Of a stretch of DNA of 64,000 nt, positions 18,411 to 31,560 are shown piece by piece. The notes beneath the pieces are model-generated. The model was given only the letters and a program-made list of their open reading frames with translations, searched no databases and had not been told where the DNA came from. The stretch's first letter is position 1. Each line of letters opens with the position of its first letter. The position numbers and the translations under genes were made by a program. The stretch is from Procambarus clarkii (Eukaryota > Arthropoda > Malacostraca > Decapoda > Cambaridae). Location of the stretch: NCBI RefSeq assembly GCF_040958095.1, contig NC_091165.1, positions 30,026,215-30,090,214 of the forward strand, in the 5' to 3' direction.

Positions 18411-18510
18411 AAAACTCACACACCAGAAGTGACTCGAACCCATACTGCCAGGAGCAACGCAACTGGTATGTACAGGGAAGCCTTAATCCGCTTGACCATC
18501 ACGACCGGAA
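18411..18510 (-). promoter_or_regulatory. Pol III type-2-like internal promoter unit (representative monomer)
   Basis: Minus-strand A box TGGTCAAGCGG at 18498-18488 differs from TGGCNNAGYGG at one position. B box GGTTCGAGTCA lies at 18440-18430, with 47 bp between them, inside the usual range. TTTT at 18414-18411 would be a Pol III stop. A transcript would be about 100 nt. The D-arm string GGTCAAGCGGATTAAGGCG resembles Leu/Ser tRNAs, but the anticodon and acceptor arms do not fold as a functional tRNA. Transcription is inferred from motifs only. Confidence 0.6.
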
Positions 18511-20620
18511 AATAAAAAAGTGATAGCCGAAGCTATTTGAACCACTTCCCCTCCGGTACTCGGATGGTAATCTTGGGCGTAGCATTTTATCAAATCACCT
18601 CCTTCTTTGGGGCACACGTGAGGAACACAAATGCAAACAAGCCTGAATGGTCCCCAGGACTATATACAACTGAAAACTCACACCCCAGAAGTGACTCGAA
18701 CCCATACTGCCAGGAGCAACGCAACTGGTATGTACAGGGATGCCTTAATCCGCTTGACCATCATGACCGGACAATAAGGAAGTGATAGCCGAAGCTATTT
18801 GAACCACTTCCCCTCCGGCACTCGGATGGTAATCTTGGGCATAGCATTTCATCAAATCACCTCATTCTTTGGGGCACGCGTGAGGAACACAAATGCAAAC
18901 AAGCCTGAATGGTCCCCTGGACTATATACAACTGAAAACTCACACCCCAGAAGTGATTCGAACCCATACTCTCAGGAGCAACGCAACTGGTATGTACAGG
19001 GACGCCTTAATCCGCTTGACCATCACGACCGGACAATAAGGAAGTGATAACCGAAGCTATTTGAACCACTTCCCCGCCGGCACTCGGATGGTAATCTTAG
19101 GCATAGCATTTTATCAAATCACCTCATTCTTTGGGGCACACGTGAGGAACACAAATGCAAACAAGCCTGAATGGTCCCCAGGACTATATACAACTGAAAA
19201 CTCACACCCCAGAAGTGACTCGAACCCATACTGCCAGGAGCAACGCAACTGATATGTACAGGGACGCCTTAATCCGGTTGACCATCACGACCGGACAATA
19301 AGGAAGTGATAGCCGAAGCTATTTGAACCACTTCCCCGCCGGCACTCGGATGGTAATCTTGCGCATAGCATTTTATCAAATCACCTCATTCTTTGGGGCA
19401 CACGTGTGGAACACAAATGCAAACAAGCCTGAATGGTCCCCAGGACTATATACAACTGAAAACTCACACCCCAGAAGTGACTCGGACCCATACTGCCAGG
19501 AGTAACACAACTGGTATGTACAGGGACGCCTTAATCCGCTTGACCATCACGACCGGACAATAAGGAAGTGATAGCCGAAGCTATTTGAACCACTTCCCCG
19601 CCGGCACTCGGATGGTAATCCTGGGCATAGCATTTTATCAAATCACCTCATTCTTTGGGGCTTACGTGAGGAACACAAATGCAAACAAGCCTGAATGGTC
19701 CCCAGGACTATATACAACTGAAAACTCACAATCTAGAAGTGACTCGAACCCATACTGCCAGGAGCAACGCAACTGGTATGTACAGGGACGCCTTAATCCG
19801 CTTGACTATCACGACCGGACAATAAGGAAGTGATAGCCGAAGCTATTTGAACCACTTCCCCGCCGGCACTCGGATGGTAATCTTGGGCATAGCATTTTAT
19901 CAAATCACCTCCTTCTTTGGGGCACACGTGAGGAACACAAATGCAAACAAGCCTGAATGGTCCCCAGGACTAAATACAACTGAAAACTCACACCCCAGAA
20001 GTGACTCGAACCCATACTGCCAGGAGCAACGCAACTGGTATGTACAGGGACGCCTTAATCCGCTTGACCATCACGACCGGACAATAAGGAAGTGATAGCC
20101 GAAGCTATTTGAACCACTTCCCCGCCGGCACTCGGATGGAAATCTTAAGCATAGCATTTTATCAAATCACCTCATTCTTTGGGGCACACGTGAGGAACAC
20201 AAATGCAAACAAGCCTGAATGGTCCCCAGGACTATATACAACTGAAAACTCACACTCCAGAAGTGACTCGAACCCATACTGCCAGGAGCAACGCAACTGG
20301 TATATACAGGGACGCCTTAATCCGCTTGACCATCATGACCGGACAATAAGGAAGTGATAGCCGAAGCTATTTGAACCACTTCCCCGCCGGCACTCGGATG
20401 GTAATCTTGCGCATAGCATTTTATCAAATCACCTCATTCTTTGGGGCACACGTGAGGAACACAAATGCAAACAAGCCTGAATGGTCCCCAGGACTATATA
20501 CAACTGAAAACTCACACCCCAGAAGTGACTCGAACCCATACTACCAGGAGCAATGCAACTGGTATGTACAGGGACGCCTTAATCCGCTTGACCATCACGA
20601 CCGGACAATAAGGAAGTGAT

Positions 20621-20869
20621 AGCCGAAGCTATATGAACCACTTCCCCGCCGGCACTCGGATGGTAATCTTGGGCATAGCATTTTATCAAATCACCTCATT
20701 CTTTGGGGCACACGTGAGGAACACAATGGCAAACAAGCCTGAATGGTCCCCAGGACTATATACAACTGAAAACTCACACCCCAGAAATACTGCCAGGAGC
20801 AACGCAACTGGTATGTACAGGGACGCCTTAATCCGCTTGACCATCACGACCGGACAATAAGGAAGTGAT
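20621..20869 (-). repeat. 249-bp monomer lacking the B box (first of ten)
   Basis: The 13 bases GTGACTCGAACCC are missing between CCAGAA and ATACTG (junction after 20786). On the minus strand this removes GGGTTCGAGTCAC, the whole B box. The same junction occurs near 24702, 27309, 29391, 33833, 38274, 40356, 60502, 63369 and 63880. Companion changes (ACAATGGCAAAC in most of the earlier copies, CACAACCC in the later four) show at least two sub-lineages that spread by array amplification. Confidence 0.95.
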
Positions 20870-22749
20870 AGCCGAAGCTATTTGAACCACTTCCCCGCCG
20901 GCACTCGGATGGTAATCTTAAGCATAGCATTTTATCAAATCACCTCATTCTTTGGGGCACACGTGAGGAACACAAATGCAAACAAGCCTGAATGGTCCCC
21001 AGGACTCTATACAACTGAAAACTCACACCCCAGAAGTGACTCGAACCCATACTCTCAGGAGCAACGCAACTGGTATGTACAGGGACGCCTTAATCCGCTT
21101 GACCATCACGACCGGACAATAAGGAAGTGATAGCCGAAGCTATTTGAACCACTTCCCCGCCGGCACTCGGATGGTAATCTTGCGCATAGCATTTTATCAA
21201 ATCACCTCATTCTTTGGGGCACACGTGAGGAACACAAATTCAAACAAGCCTGAATGGTCCCCAGGACTATATACAACTGAAAACTCACACCCCAGAAGTG
21301 ACTCGAACCCATACTGCCAGGAGCAACGCAACTGATATGTACAGGGACGCCTTAATCCGGTTGACCATCACGACCGGACAATAAGGAAGTGATAGCCGAA
21401 GCTATTTGAACCACTTCCCCGCCGGCACTCGGATGGTAATCTTGCGCATAGCATTTTATCAAATCACCTCATTCTTTGGGGCACACGTGAGGAACACAAA
21501 TGCAAACAAGCCTGAATGGTCCCCAGGACTATATACAACTGAAAACTCACACCCCAGAAGTGACTCGGACCCATACTTCCAGGAGTAACACAACTGGTAT
21601 GTACAGGGACGCCTTAATCCGCTTGACGATCACGACCGGACAATAAGGAAGTGATAGCCGAAGCTATTTGAACCATTTCCCCGCCGGCACTCGGATGGTA
21701 ATCTTGGGCATAGCATTTTATCAAATCACCTCCTTCTTTGGGGCACACGTGAGGAACACAAATGCAAACAAGCCTGAATGGTCCCCAGGACTATATACAA
21801 CTGAAAACTCACACCCCAGAAGTGACTCGAACCCATACTGCCAGGAGCAACGCAACTGGTATGTACAGGGACGCCTTAATCCGCTTGACGATCACGACCG
21901 GACAATAAGGAAGTGATAGCCGAAGCTATTTGAACCATTTCCCCGCCGGCACTCGGATGGTAATCTTGGGCATAGCATTTTATCAAATCACCTCCTTCTT
22001 TGGGGCACACGTGAGGAACACAAATGCAAACAAGCCTGAATGGTCCCCAGGACTATATACAACTGAAAACTCACACCCCAGAAGTGACTCGAACCCATAC
22101 TGCCTGGAGCAACGCAACTGGTATGTACAGGGACGCCTTAATCCGCTTGACCATCACGACCGGACAATAAGGAAGTGATAGCCAAAGTTATTTGAACCAC
22201 TTCCCCGCCGGCACTCGGATGGTATTCTTGGGCATAGCATTTTATCAAATCACCTCATTCTTTGGGGCACACGTGAGTAACACAAATGCAAACAAGCCTG
22301 AATGGTCCCCAGGACTATATACAACTGAAAACTCACACCCCAGAAGTGACTCGAACCCATACTGCCAGGAGCAACGCAACTGGTATGTACAGGGATGCCT
22401 TAATCCGCTTGACCATCACGACCGGACAATAAGGAAGTGATAGCCGAAGCTATTTGAACCACTTCCCCTCCGGCACTCGGATGGTAATCTTGGGCATAGC
22501 ATTTTATCAAATCACCTCATTCTTTGGGGCACACGTGAGGAACACAAATGCAAACAAGCCTGAATGGTCCCCAGGACTATATACAACTGAAAACTCACAC
22601 CCCAGAAGTGATTCGAACCCATACTCTCAGGAGCAACGCAACTGGTATGTACAGGGACGCCTTAATCCGCTTGACCATCACGACCGGACAATAAGGAAGT
22701 GATAGCCGAAGCTATTTGAACCACTTCCCCGCCGGCACTCGGATGGTAA

Positions 22750-25700
22750 TCTTGGGCATAGCATTTTATCAAATCACCTCATTCTTTGGGGCACACGTGA
22801 GGAACACAAATGCAAACAAGCCTGAATGGTCCCCAGGACTATATACAACTGAAAACTCACACCCCAGAAGTGACTCGAACCCATACTGCCAGGAGCAACG
22901 CAACTGATATGTACAGGGACGCCTTAATCCGGTTGACCATCACGACCGGACAATAAGGAAGTGATAGCCGAAGCTATTTGAACCACTTCCCCACCGGCAC
23001 TCGGATGGTAATCTTGCGCATAGCATTTTATCAAATCACCTCATTCTTTGGGGCACACGTGAGGAACACAAATGCAAACAAGCCTGAATGGTCCCCAGGA
23101 CTATATACAACTGAAAACTCACACCCCAGAAGTGACTCGGACCCATACTGCCAGGAGTAACACAACTGGTATGTACAGGGATGCCTTAATCCGCTTGACC
23201 ATCACGACCGGACAATAAGGAAGTGATAGCCAAAGCTATTTGAACCACTTCCCCGCCGGCACTCGGATGGTAATCTTAAGCATAGCATTTTATAAAATCA
23301 CCTCATTCTTTAGGGCACACGTGAGGAACACAAATGCAAACAAGCCTGAATGGTCCCCAGGACTATATACAACTGAAAACTCACACCCCAGAAGTGACTC
23401 GAACCCATACTCCTAGGAGCAACGCAACTGGTATGTACAGGGACGCCTTAATCCGCTTGACGATCACGACCGGACAATAAGGAAGTGATAGCCGAAGCTA
23501 TTTGAACCACTTCCCCGCCGGCACTCGGATGGTAATCTTGGGCATAGCATTTTATCAAATCACCTCCTTCTTTGGGGCACACGTGAGGAACACAAATGCA
23601 AACAAGCCTGAATGGTCCCCAGGACTATATACAACTGAAAACTCACACCCCAGAAGTGACTCGAACCCATACTGCCAGGAGCAACGCAACTGGTATGTAC
23701 AGGGACGCCTTAATCCGCTTGACCATCACGACCGGACAATAAGGAAGTGATAGCCGAAGTTATTTGAACCACTTCCCGCCGGCACTCGGATGGTATTCTT
23801 GGGCATAGCATTTTATCAAATCACCTCATTCTTTGGGGCACACGTGAGTAACACAAATGCAAACAAGCCTGAATGGTCCCCAGGACTATATACAACTGAA
23901 AACTCACACCCCAGAAGTGACTCGAACCCATACTGCCAGGAGCAACGCAACTGGTATGTACAGGGACGCCTTAATCCGCTTGACCTTCACGACCGAACAA
24001 TACGGAAGTGATAGCCGAAGCTATTTGAACCACTTCCCCGCCGGCACTCGGATGGAAATCTTAAGCATAGCATTTTATCAAATCACCTCATTCTTTGGGG
24101 CACACGTGAGGAACACAAATGCAAACAAGCCTGAATGGTCCCCAGGACTATATACAACTGAAAACTCACACTCCAGAAGTGACTCGAACCCATACTGCCA
24201 GGAGCAACGCAACTGGTATATACAGGGACGCCTTAATCCGCTTGACCATCATGACCGGACAATAAGGAAGTGATAGCCGAAGCTATTTGAACCACTTCCC
24301 CGCCGGCACTCGGATGGTAATCTTGCGCATAGCATTTTATCAAATCACCTCATTCTTTGGGGCACACGTGAGGAACACAAATGCAAACAAGCCTGAATGG
24401 TCCCCAGGACTATATACAACTGAAAACTCACACCCCAGAAGTGACTCGAACCCATACTACCAGGAGCAACGGAACTGGTATGTACAGGGACGCCTTAATC
24501 CGCTTGACCATCACGACCGGACAATAAGGAAGTGATAGCCGAAGCTATATGAACCACTTCCCCGCCGGCACTCGGATGGTAATCTTGGGCATAGCATTTT
24601 ATCAAATCACCTCATTCTTTGGGGCACACGTGAGGAACACAATGGCAAACAAGCCTGAATGGTCCCCAGGACTATATACAACTGAAAACTCACACCCCAG
24701 AAATACTGAAAGGAGCAACGCAACTGGTATGTACAGGGACGCCTTAATCCGCTTGACCATCACGACCGGACAATAAGGAAGTGATAGCCGAAGCTATTTG
24801 AACCACTTCCCCGCCGGCACTCGGATGGTAATCTTAAGCATAGCATTTTATCAAATCACCTCATTCTTTGGGGCACACGTGAGGAACACAAATGCAAACA
24901 AGCCTGAATGGTCCCCAGGACTCTATACAACTGAAAACTCACACCCCAGAAGTGACTCGAACCCATACTCTCAGGAGCAACGCAACTGGTATGTACAGGG
25001 ACGCCTTAATCCGCTTGACCATCACGACCGGACAATAAGGAAGTGATAGCCGAAGCTATTTGAACCACTTCCCCACCGGCACTCGGATGGTAATCTTGCA
25101 CATAGCATTTTATCAAATCATCTCATTCTTTGGGGCACACGTGAGGAACACAAATGCAAACAAGCCTGAATGGTCCCCAGGACTATATACAACTGAAAAC
25201 TCACACCCCAGAAGTAACTCGAACCCATACTGCCAGGAGCAACGCAACTGATATGTATAGGGACGCCTTTATCCGGTTGACCATCACGACCGGACAATAA
25301 GGAAGTGATAGCCGAAGCTATTTGAACCACTTCCCCGCCGGCACTCGGATGGTAATCTTGCGCATAGCATTTTATCAAATCACCTCATTCTTTGGGGCAC
25401 ACGTGAGGAACACAAATGCAAACAAGCCTGAATGGTCCCCAGGACTATATACAACTGAAAACTCACACCCCAGAAGTGACTCGGACCCATACTGCCAGGA
25501 GTAACACAACTGGAATGTACAGGGACGCCTTAATCCGCTTGACCATCACGACCGAACAATAAGGAAGTGATAGCCGAAGCTATTTGAACCACTTCCCCGC
25601 CGGCACTCGGATGGTAATCTTAAGCATAGCATTTTATAAAATCACCTCATTCTTTAGGGCACACGTGAGGAACACAAATGCAAACAAGCCTGAATGGTCC

Positions 25701-28700
25701 CCAGGACTATATACAACTGAAAACTCACACCCCAGAAGTGACTCGAACCCATACTGCCAGGAGCAACGCAACTGGTATGTACAGGGACGCCTTAATCCGC
25801 TTGACGATCACGACCGGACAATAAGGAAGTGATAGCCGAAGCTATTTGAACCACTTCCCCGCCGGCACTCGGATGGTAATCTTGGGCATAGCATTTTATC
25901 AAATCACCTCCTTCTTTGGGGCACACGTGAGGAACACAAATGCAAACAAGCCTGAATGGTCCCCAGGACTATATACAACTGAAAACTCACACCCCAGAAG
26001 TGACTCGAACCCATACTGCCTGGAGCAACGCAACTGGTATGGACAGGGACGCCTTAATCCGCTTGACCATCACGACCGGACAATAAGGAAGTGATAGCCA
26101 AAGTTATTTGAACCACTTCCCCGCCGGCACTCGGATGGTATTCTTGGGCATAGCATTTTATCAAATCACCTCATTCTTTGGGGCACACGTGAGTAACACA
26201 AATGCAAACAAGCCTGAATGGTCCCCAGGACTATATACAACTGAAAACTCACACCCCAGAAGTGACTCGAACCCATACTGCCAGGAGCAACGCAACTGGT
26301 ATGTACAGGGACGCCTTAATCCGCTTGACCTTCACGACCGAACAATACGGAAGTGATAGCCGAAGCTATTTGAACCACTTCCCCGCCGGCACTCGGATGG
26401 AAATCTTAAGCATAGCATTTTATCAAATCACCTCATTCTTTGGGGCACACGTGAGGAACACAAATGCAAACAAGCCTGAATGGTCCCCAGGACTATATAC
26501 AACTGAAAACTCACACTCCAGAAGTGACTCGAACCCATACTGCCAGGAGCAACGCAACTGGTATATACAGGGACGCCTTAATCCGCTTGACCATCATGAC
26601 CGGACAATAAGGAAGTGATAGCCGAAGCTATTTGAACCACTTCCCCGCCGGCACTCGGATGGTAATCTTGCGCATAGCATTTTATCAAATCACCTCATTC
26701 TTTGGGGCACACGTGAGGAACACAAATGCAAACAAGCCTGAATGGTCCCCAGGACTATATACAACTGAAAACTCACACCCCAGAAGTGACTCGAACCCAT
26801 ACTGCCTGGAGCAACGCAACTGGTATGGACAGGGACGCCTTAATCCGCTTGACCATCACGACCGGACAATAAGGAAGTGATAGCCAAAGTTATTTGAACC
26901 ACTTCCCCGCCGGCACTCGGATGGTATTCTTGGGCATAGCATTTTATCAAATCACCTCATTCTTTGGGGCACACGTGAGGAACACAAATGCAAACAAGCC
27001 TGAATGGTCCCCAGGACTATATACAACTGAAAACTCACACCCCAGAAGTGACTCGAACCCATACTACCAGGAGCAACACAACTGGTATGTACAGGGACGC
27101 CTTAATCCGCTTGACCATCACGACCGGACAATAAGGAAGTGATAGCCGAAGCTATTTGAACCACTTCCCCGCCGGCACTCGGATGGTAATCTTGGGCATA
27201 GCATTTTATCAAATCACCTCATTCTTTGGGGCACACGTGAGGAACACAATGGCAAACAAGCCTGAATGGTCCCCAGGACTATATACAACTGAAAACTCAC
27301 ACCCCAGAAATACTGCCAGGAGCAACGCAACTGGTTTGTACAGGGACGCCTTAATCCGCTTGACCATCACGACCGGACAATAAGGAAGTGATAGCCGAAG
27401 CTATTTGAACCACTTCCCCGCCGGCACTCGGATGGTAATCTTAAGCATAGCATTTTATCAAATCACCTCATTCTTTGGGGCACACGTGAGGAACACAAAT
27501 GCAAACAAGCCTGAATGGTCCCCAGGACTATATACAACTGAAAACTCACACCCCAGAAGTGACTCGAACCCATACTGCCAGGAGCAACGCAACTGATATG
27601 TACAGGGACGCCTTAATCCGGTTGACCATCACGACCGGACAATAAGGAAGTGATAGCCGAAGCTATTTGAACCACTTCCCCAGCGGCACTCGGATGGTAA
27701 TCTTGCGCATAGCATTTTATCAAATCACCTCATTCTTTGGGGCACACGTGAGGAACACAAATGCAAACAAGCCTGAATGGTCCCCAGGACTATATACAAC
27801 TGAAAACTCACACCCCAGAAGTGACTCGGACCCATACTGCCAGGAGTAACACAACTGGTATGTACAGGGATGCCTTAATCCGCTTGACCATCACGACCGG
27901 ACAATAAGGAAGTGATAGCCGAAGCTATTTGAACCACTTCCCCGCCGGCACTCGGATGGTAATCTTAAGCATAGCATTTTATAAAATCACCTCATTCTTT
28001 AGGGCACACGTGAGGAACACAAATGCAAACAAGCCTGAATGGTCCCCAGGACTATATACAACTGAAAACTCACACCCCAGAAGTGACTCGAACCCATACT
28101 CCTAGGAGCAACGCAACTGGTATGTACAGGGACGCCTTAATCCGCTTGACGATCACGACCGGACAATAAGGAAGTGATAGCCGAAGCTATTTGAACCACT
28201 TCCCCGCCGGCACTCGGATGGTAATCTTGGGCATAGCATTTTATCAAATCACCTCCTTCTTTGGGGCACACGTGAGGAACACAAATGCAAACAAGCCTGA
28301 ATGGTCCCCAGGACTATATACAACTGAAAACTCACACCCCAGAAGTGACTCGAACCCATACTGCCAGGAGCAACGCAACTGGTATGTACAGGGACGCCTT
28401 AATCCGCTTGACCATCACGACCGGACAATAAGGAAGTGATAGCCGAAGTTATTTGAACCACGTCCCGCCGGCACTCGGATGGTATTCTTGGGCATAGCAT
28501 TTTATCAAATCACCTCATTCTTTGGGGCACACGTGAGTAACACAAATGCAAACAAGCCTGAATGGTCCCCAGGACTATATACAACTGAAAACTCACACCC
28601 CAGAAGTGACTCGAACCCATACTGCCAGGAGCAACGCAACTGGTATGTACAGGGACGCCTTAATCCGCTTGACCTTCACGACCGAACAATACGGAAGTGA

Positions 28701-31560
28701 TAGCCGAAGCTATTTGAACCACTTCCCCGCCGGCACTCGGATGGAAATCTTAAGCATAGCATTTTATCAAATCACCTCATTCTTTGGGGCACACGTGAGG
28801 AACACAAATGCAAACAAGCCTGAATGGTCCCCAGGACTATATACAACTGAAAACTCACACTCCAGAAGTGACTCGAACCCATACTGCCAGGAGCAACGCA
28901 ACTGGTATATACAGGGACGCCTTAATCCGCTTGACCATCATGACCGGACAATAAGGAAGTGATAGCCGAAGCTATTTGAACCACTTCCCCGCCGGCACTC
29001 GGATGGTAATCTTGCGCATAGCATTTTATCAAATCACCTCATTCTTTGGGGCACACGTGAGGAACACAAATGCAAACAAGCCTGAATGGTCCCCAGGACT
29101 ATATACAACTGAAAACTCACACCCCAGAAGTGACTCGAACCCATACTACCAGGAGCAACGGAACTGGTATGTACAGGGACGCCTTAATCCGCTTGACCAT
29201 CACGACCGGACAATAAGGAAGTGATAGCCGAAGCTATATGAACCACTTCCCCGCCGGCACTCGGATGGTAATCTTGGGCATAGCATTTTATCAAATCACC
29301 TCATTCTTTGGGGCACACGTGAGGAACACAATGGCAAACAAGCCTGAATGGTCCCCAGGACTATATACAACTGAAAACTCACACCCCAGAAATACTGAAA
29401 GGAGCAACGCAACTGGTATGTACAGGGACGCCTTAATCCGCTTGACCATCACGACCGGACAATAAGGAAGTGATAGCCGAAGCTATTTGAATCCACTTCC
29501 CCGCCGGCACTCGGATGGTAATCTTAAGCATAGCATTTTATCAAATCACCTCATTCTTTGGGGCACACGTGAGGAACACAAATGCAAACAAGCCTGAATG
29601 GTCCCCAGGACTCTATACAACTGAAAACTCACACCCCAGAAGTGACTCGAACCCATACTCTCAGGAGCAACGCAACTGGTATGTACAGGGACGCCTTAAT
29701 CCGCTTGACCATCACGACCGGACAATAAGGAAGTGATAGCCGAAGCTATTTGAACCACTTCCCCACCGGCACTCGGATGGTAATCTTGCACATAGCATTT
29801 TATCAAATCATCTCATTCTTTGGGGCACACGTGAGGAACACAAATGCAAACAAGCCTGAATGGTCCCCAGGACTATATACAACTGAAAACTCACACCCCA
29901 GAAGTAACTCGAACCCATACTGCCAGGAGCAACGCAACTGATATGTATAGGGACGCCTTTATCCGGTTGACCATCACGACCGGACAATAAGGAAGTGATA
30001 GCCGAAGCTATTTGAACCACTTCCCCGCCGGCACTCGGATGGTAATCTTGCGCATAGCATTTTATCAAATCACCTCATTCTTTGGGGCACACGTGAGGAA
30101 CACAAATGCAAACAAGCCTGAATGGTCCCCAGGACTATATACAACTGAAAACTCACACCCCAGAAGTGACTCGGACCCATACTGCCAGGAGTAACACAAC
30201 TGGAATGTACAGGGACGCCTTAATCCGCTTGACCATCACGACCGAACAATAAGGAAGTGATAGCCGAAGCTATTTGAACCACTTCCCCGCCGGCACTCGG
30301 ATGGTAATCTTAAGCATAGCATTTTATAAAATCACCTCATTCTTTAGGGCACACGTGAGGAACACAAATGCAAACAAGCCTGAATGGTCCCCAGGACTAT
30401 ATACAACTGAAAACTCACACCCCAGAAGTGACTCGAACCCATACTGCCAGGAGCAACGCAACTGGTATGTACAGGGACGCCTTAATCCGCTTGACGATCA
30501 CGACCGGACAATAAGGAAGTGATAGCCGAAGCTATTTGAACCACTTCCCCGCCGGCACTCGGATGGTAATCTTGGGCATAGCATTTTATCAAATCACCTC
30601 CTTCTTTGGGGCACACGTGAGGAACACAAATGCAAACAAGCCTGAATGGTCCCCAGGACTATATACAACTGAAAACTCACACCCCAGAAGTGACTCGAAC
30701 CCATACTGCCTGGAGCAACGCAACTGGTATGGACAGGGACGCCTTAATCCGCTTGACCATCACGACCGGACAATAAGGAAGTGATAGCCAAAGTTATTTG
30801 AACCACTTCCCCGCCGGCACTCGGATGGTATTCTTGGGCATAGCATTTTATCAAATCACCTCATTCTTTGGGGCACACGTGAGTAACACAAATGCAAACA
30901 AGCCTGAATGGTCCCCAGGACTATATACAACTGAAAACTCACACCCCAGAAGTGACTCGAACCCATACTGCCAGGAGCAACGCAACTGGTATGTACAGGG
31001 ACGCCTTAATCCGCTTGACCTTCACGACCGAACAATACGGAAGTGATAGCCGAAGCTATTTGAACCACTTCCCCGCCGGCACTCGGATGGAAATCTTAAG
31101 CATAGCATTTTATCAAATCACCTCATTCTTTGGGGCACACGTGAGGAACACAAATGCAAACAAGCCTGAATGGTCCCCAGGACTATATACAACTGAAAAC
31201 TCACACTCCAGAAGTGACTCGAACCCATACTGCCAGGAGCAACGCAACTGGTATATACAGGGACGCCTTAATCCGCTTGACCATCATGACCGGACAATAA
31301 GGAAGTGATAGCCGAAGCTATTTGAACCACTTCCCCGCCGGCACTCGGATGGTAATCTTGCGCATAGCATTTTATCAAATCACCTCATTCTTTGGGGCAC
31401 ACGTGAGGAACACAAATGCAAACAAGCCTGAATGGTCCCCAGGACTATATACAACTGAAAACTCACACCCCAGAAGTGACTCGAACCCATACTGCCTGGA
31501 GCAACGCAACTGGTATGTACAGGGACGCCTTAATCCGCTTGACCATCACGACCGGACAAT
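22750..31560. repeat. higher-order repeat, period about 4,690 bp (18 monomers)
   Basis: The block from about 22750 to 26870 recurs at about 27440-31560 with the same order of private variants. Examples are the unit with CTCCTAGGAGC (23410 and 28100), GTATAGGGACGCCTTTATCC (25256 and 29946), the TATAAAATC/TTTAGGGC unit, and GACCTTCACGACCGAACAATACGG. Offsets are 4,689-4,690 bp, that is 18 monomers with two 13-bp-deleted members. A related shorter set appears at 31584-33142. Confidence 0.85.

Noticed and set aside
18430-18450. CENP-B-box-like motif around TTCGAGTCACTTCTGGGG
   Set aside because: The essential CGGG core is not in register (TCTG), so it does not meet the CENP-B box consensus.
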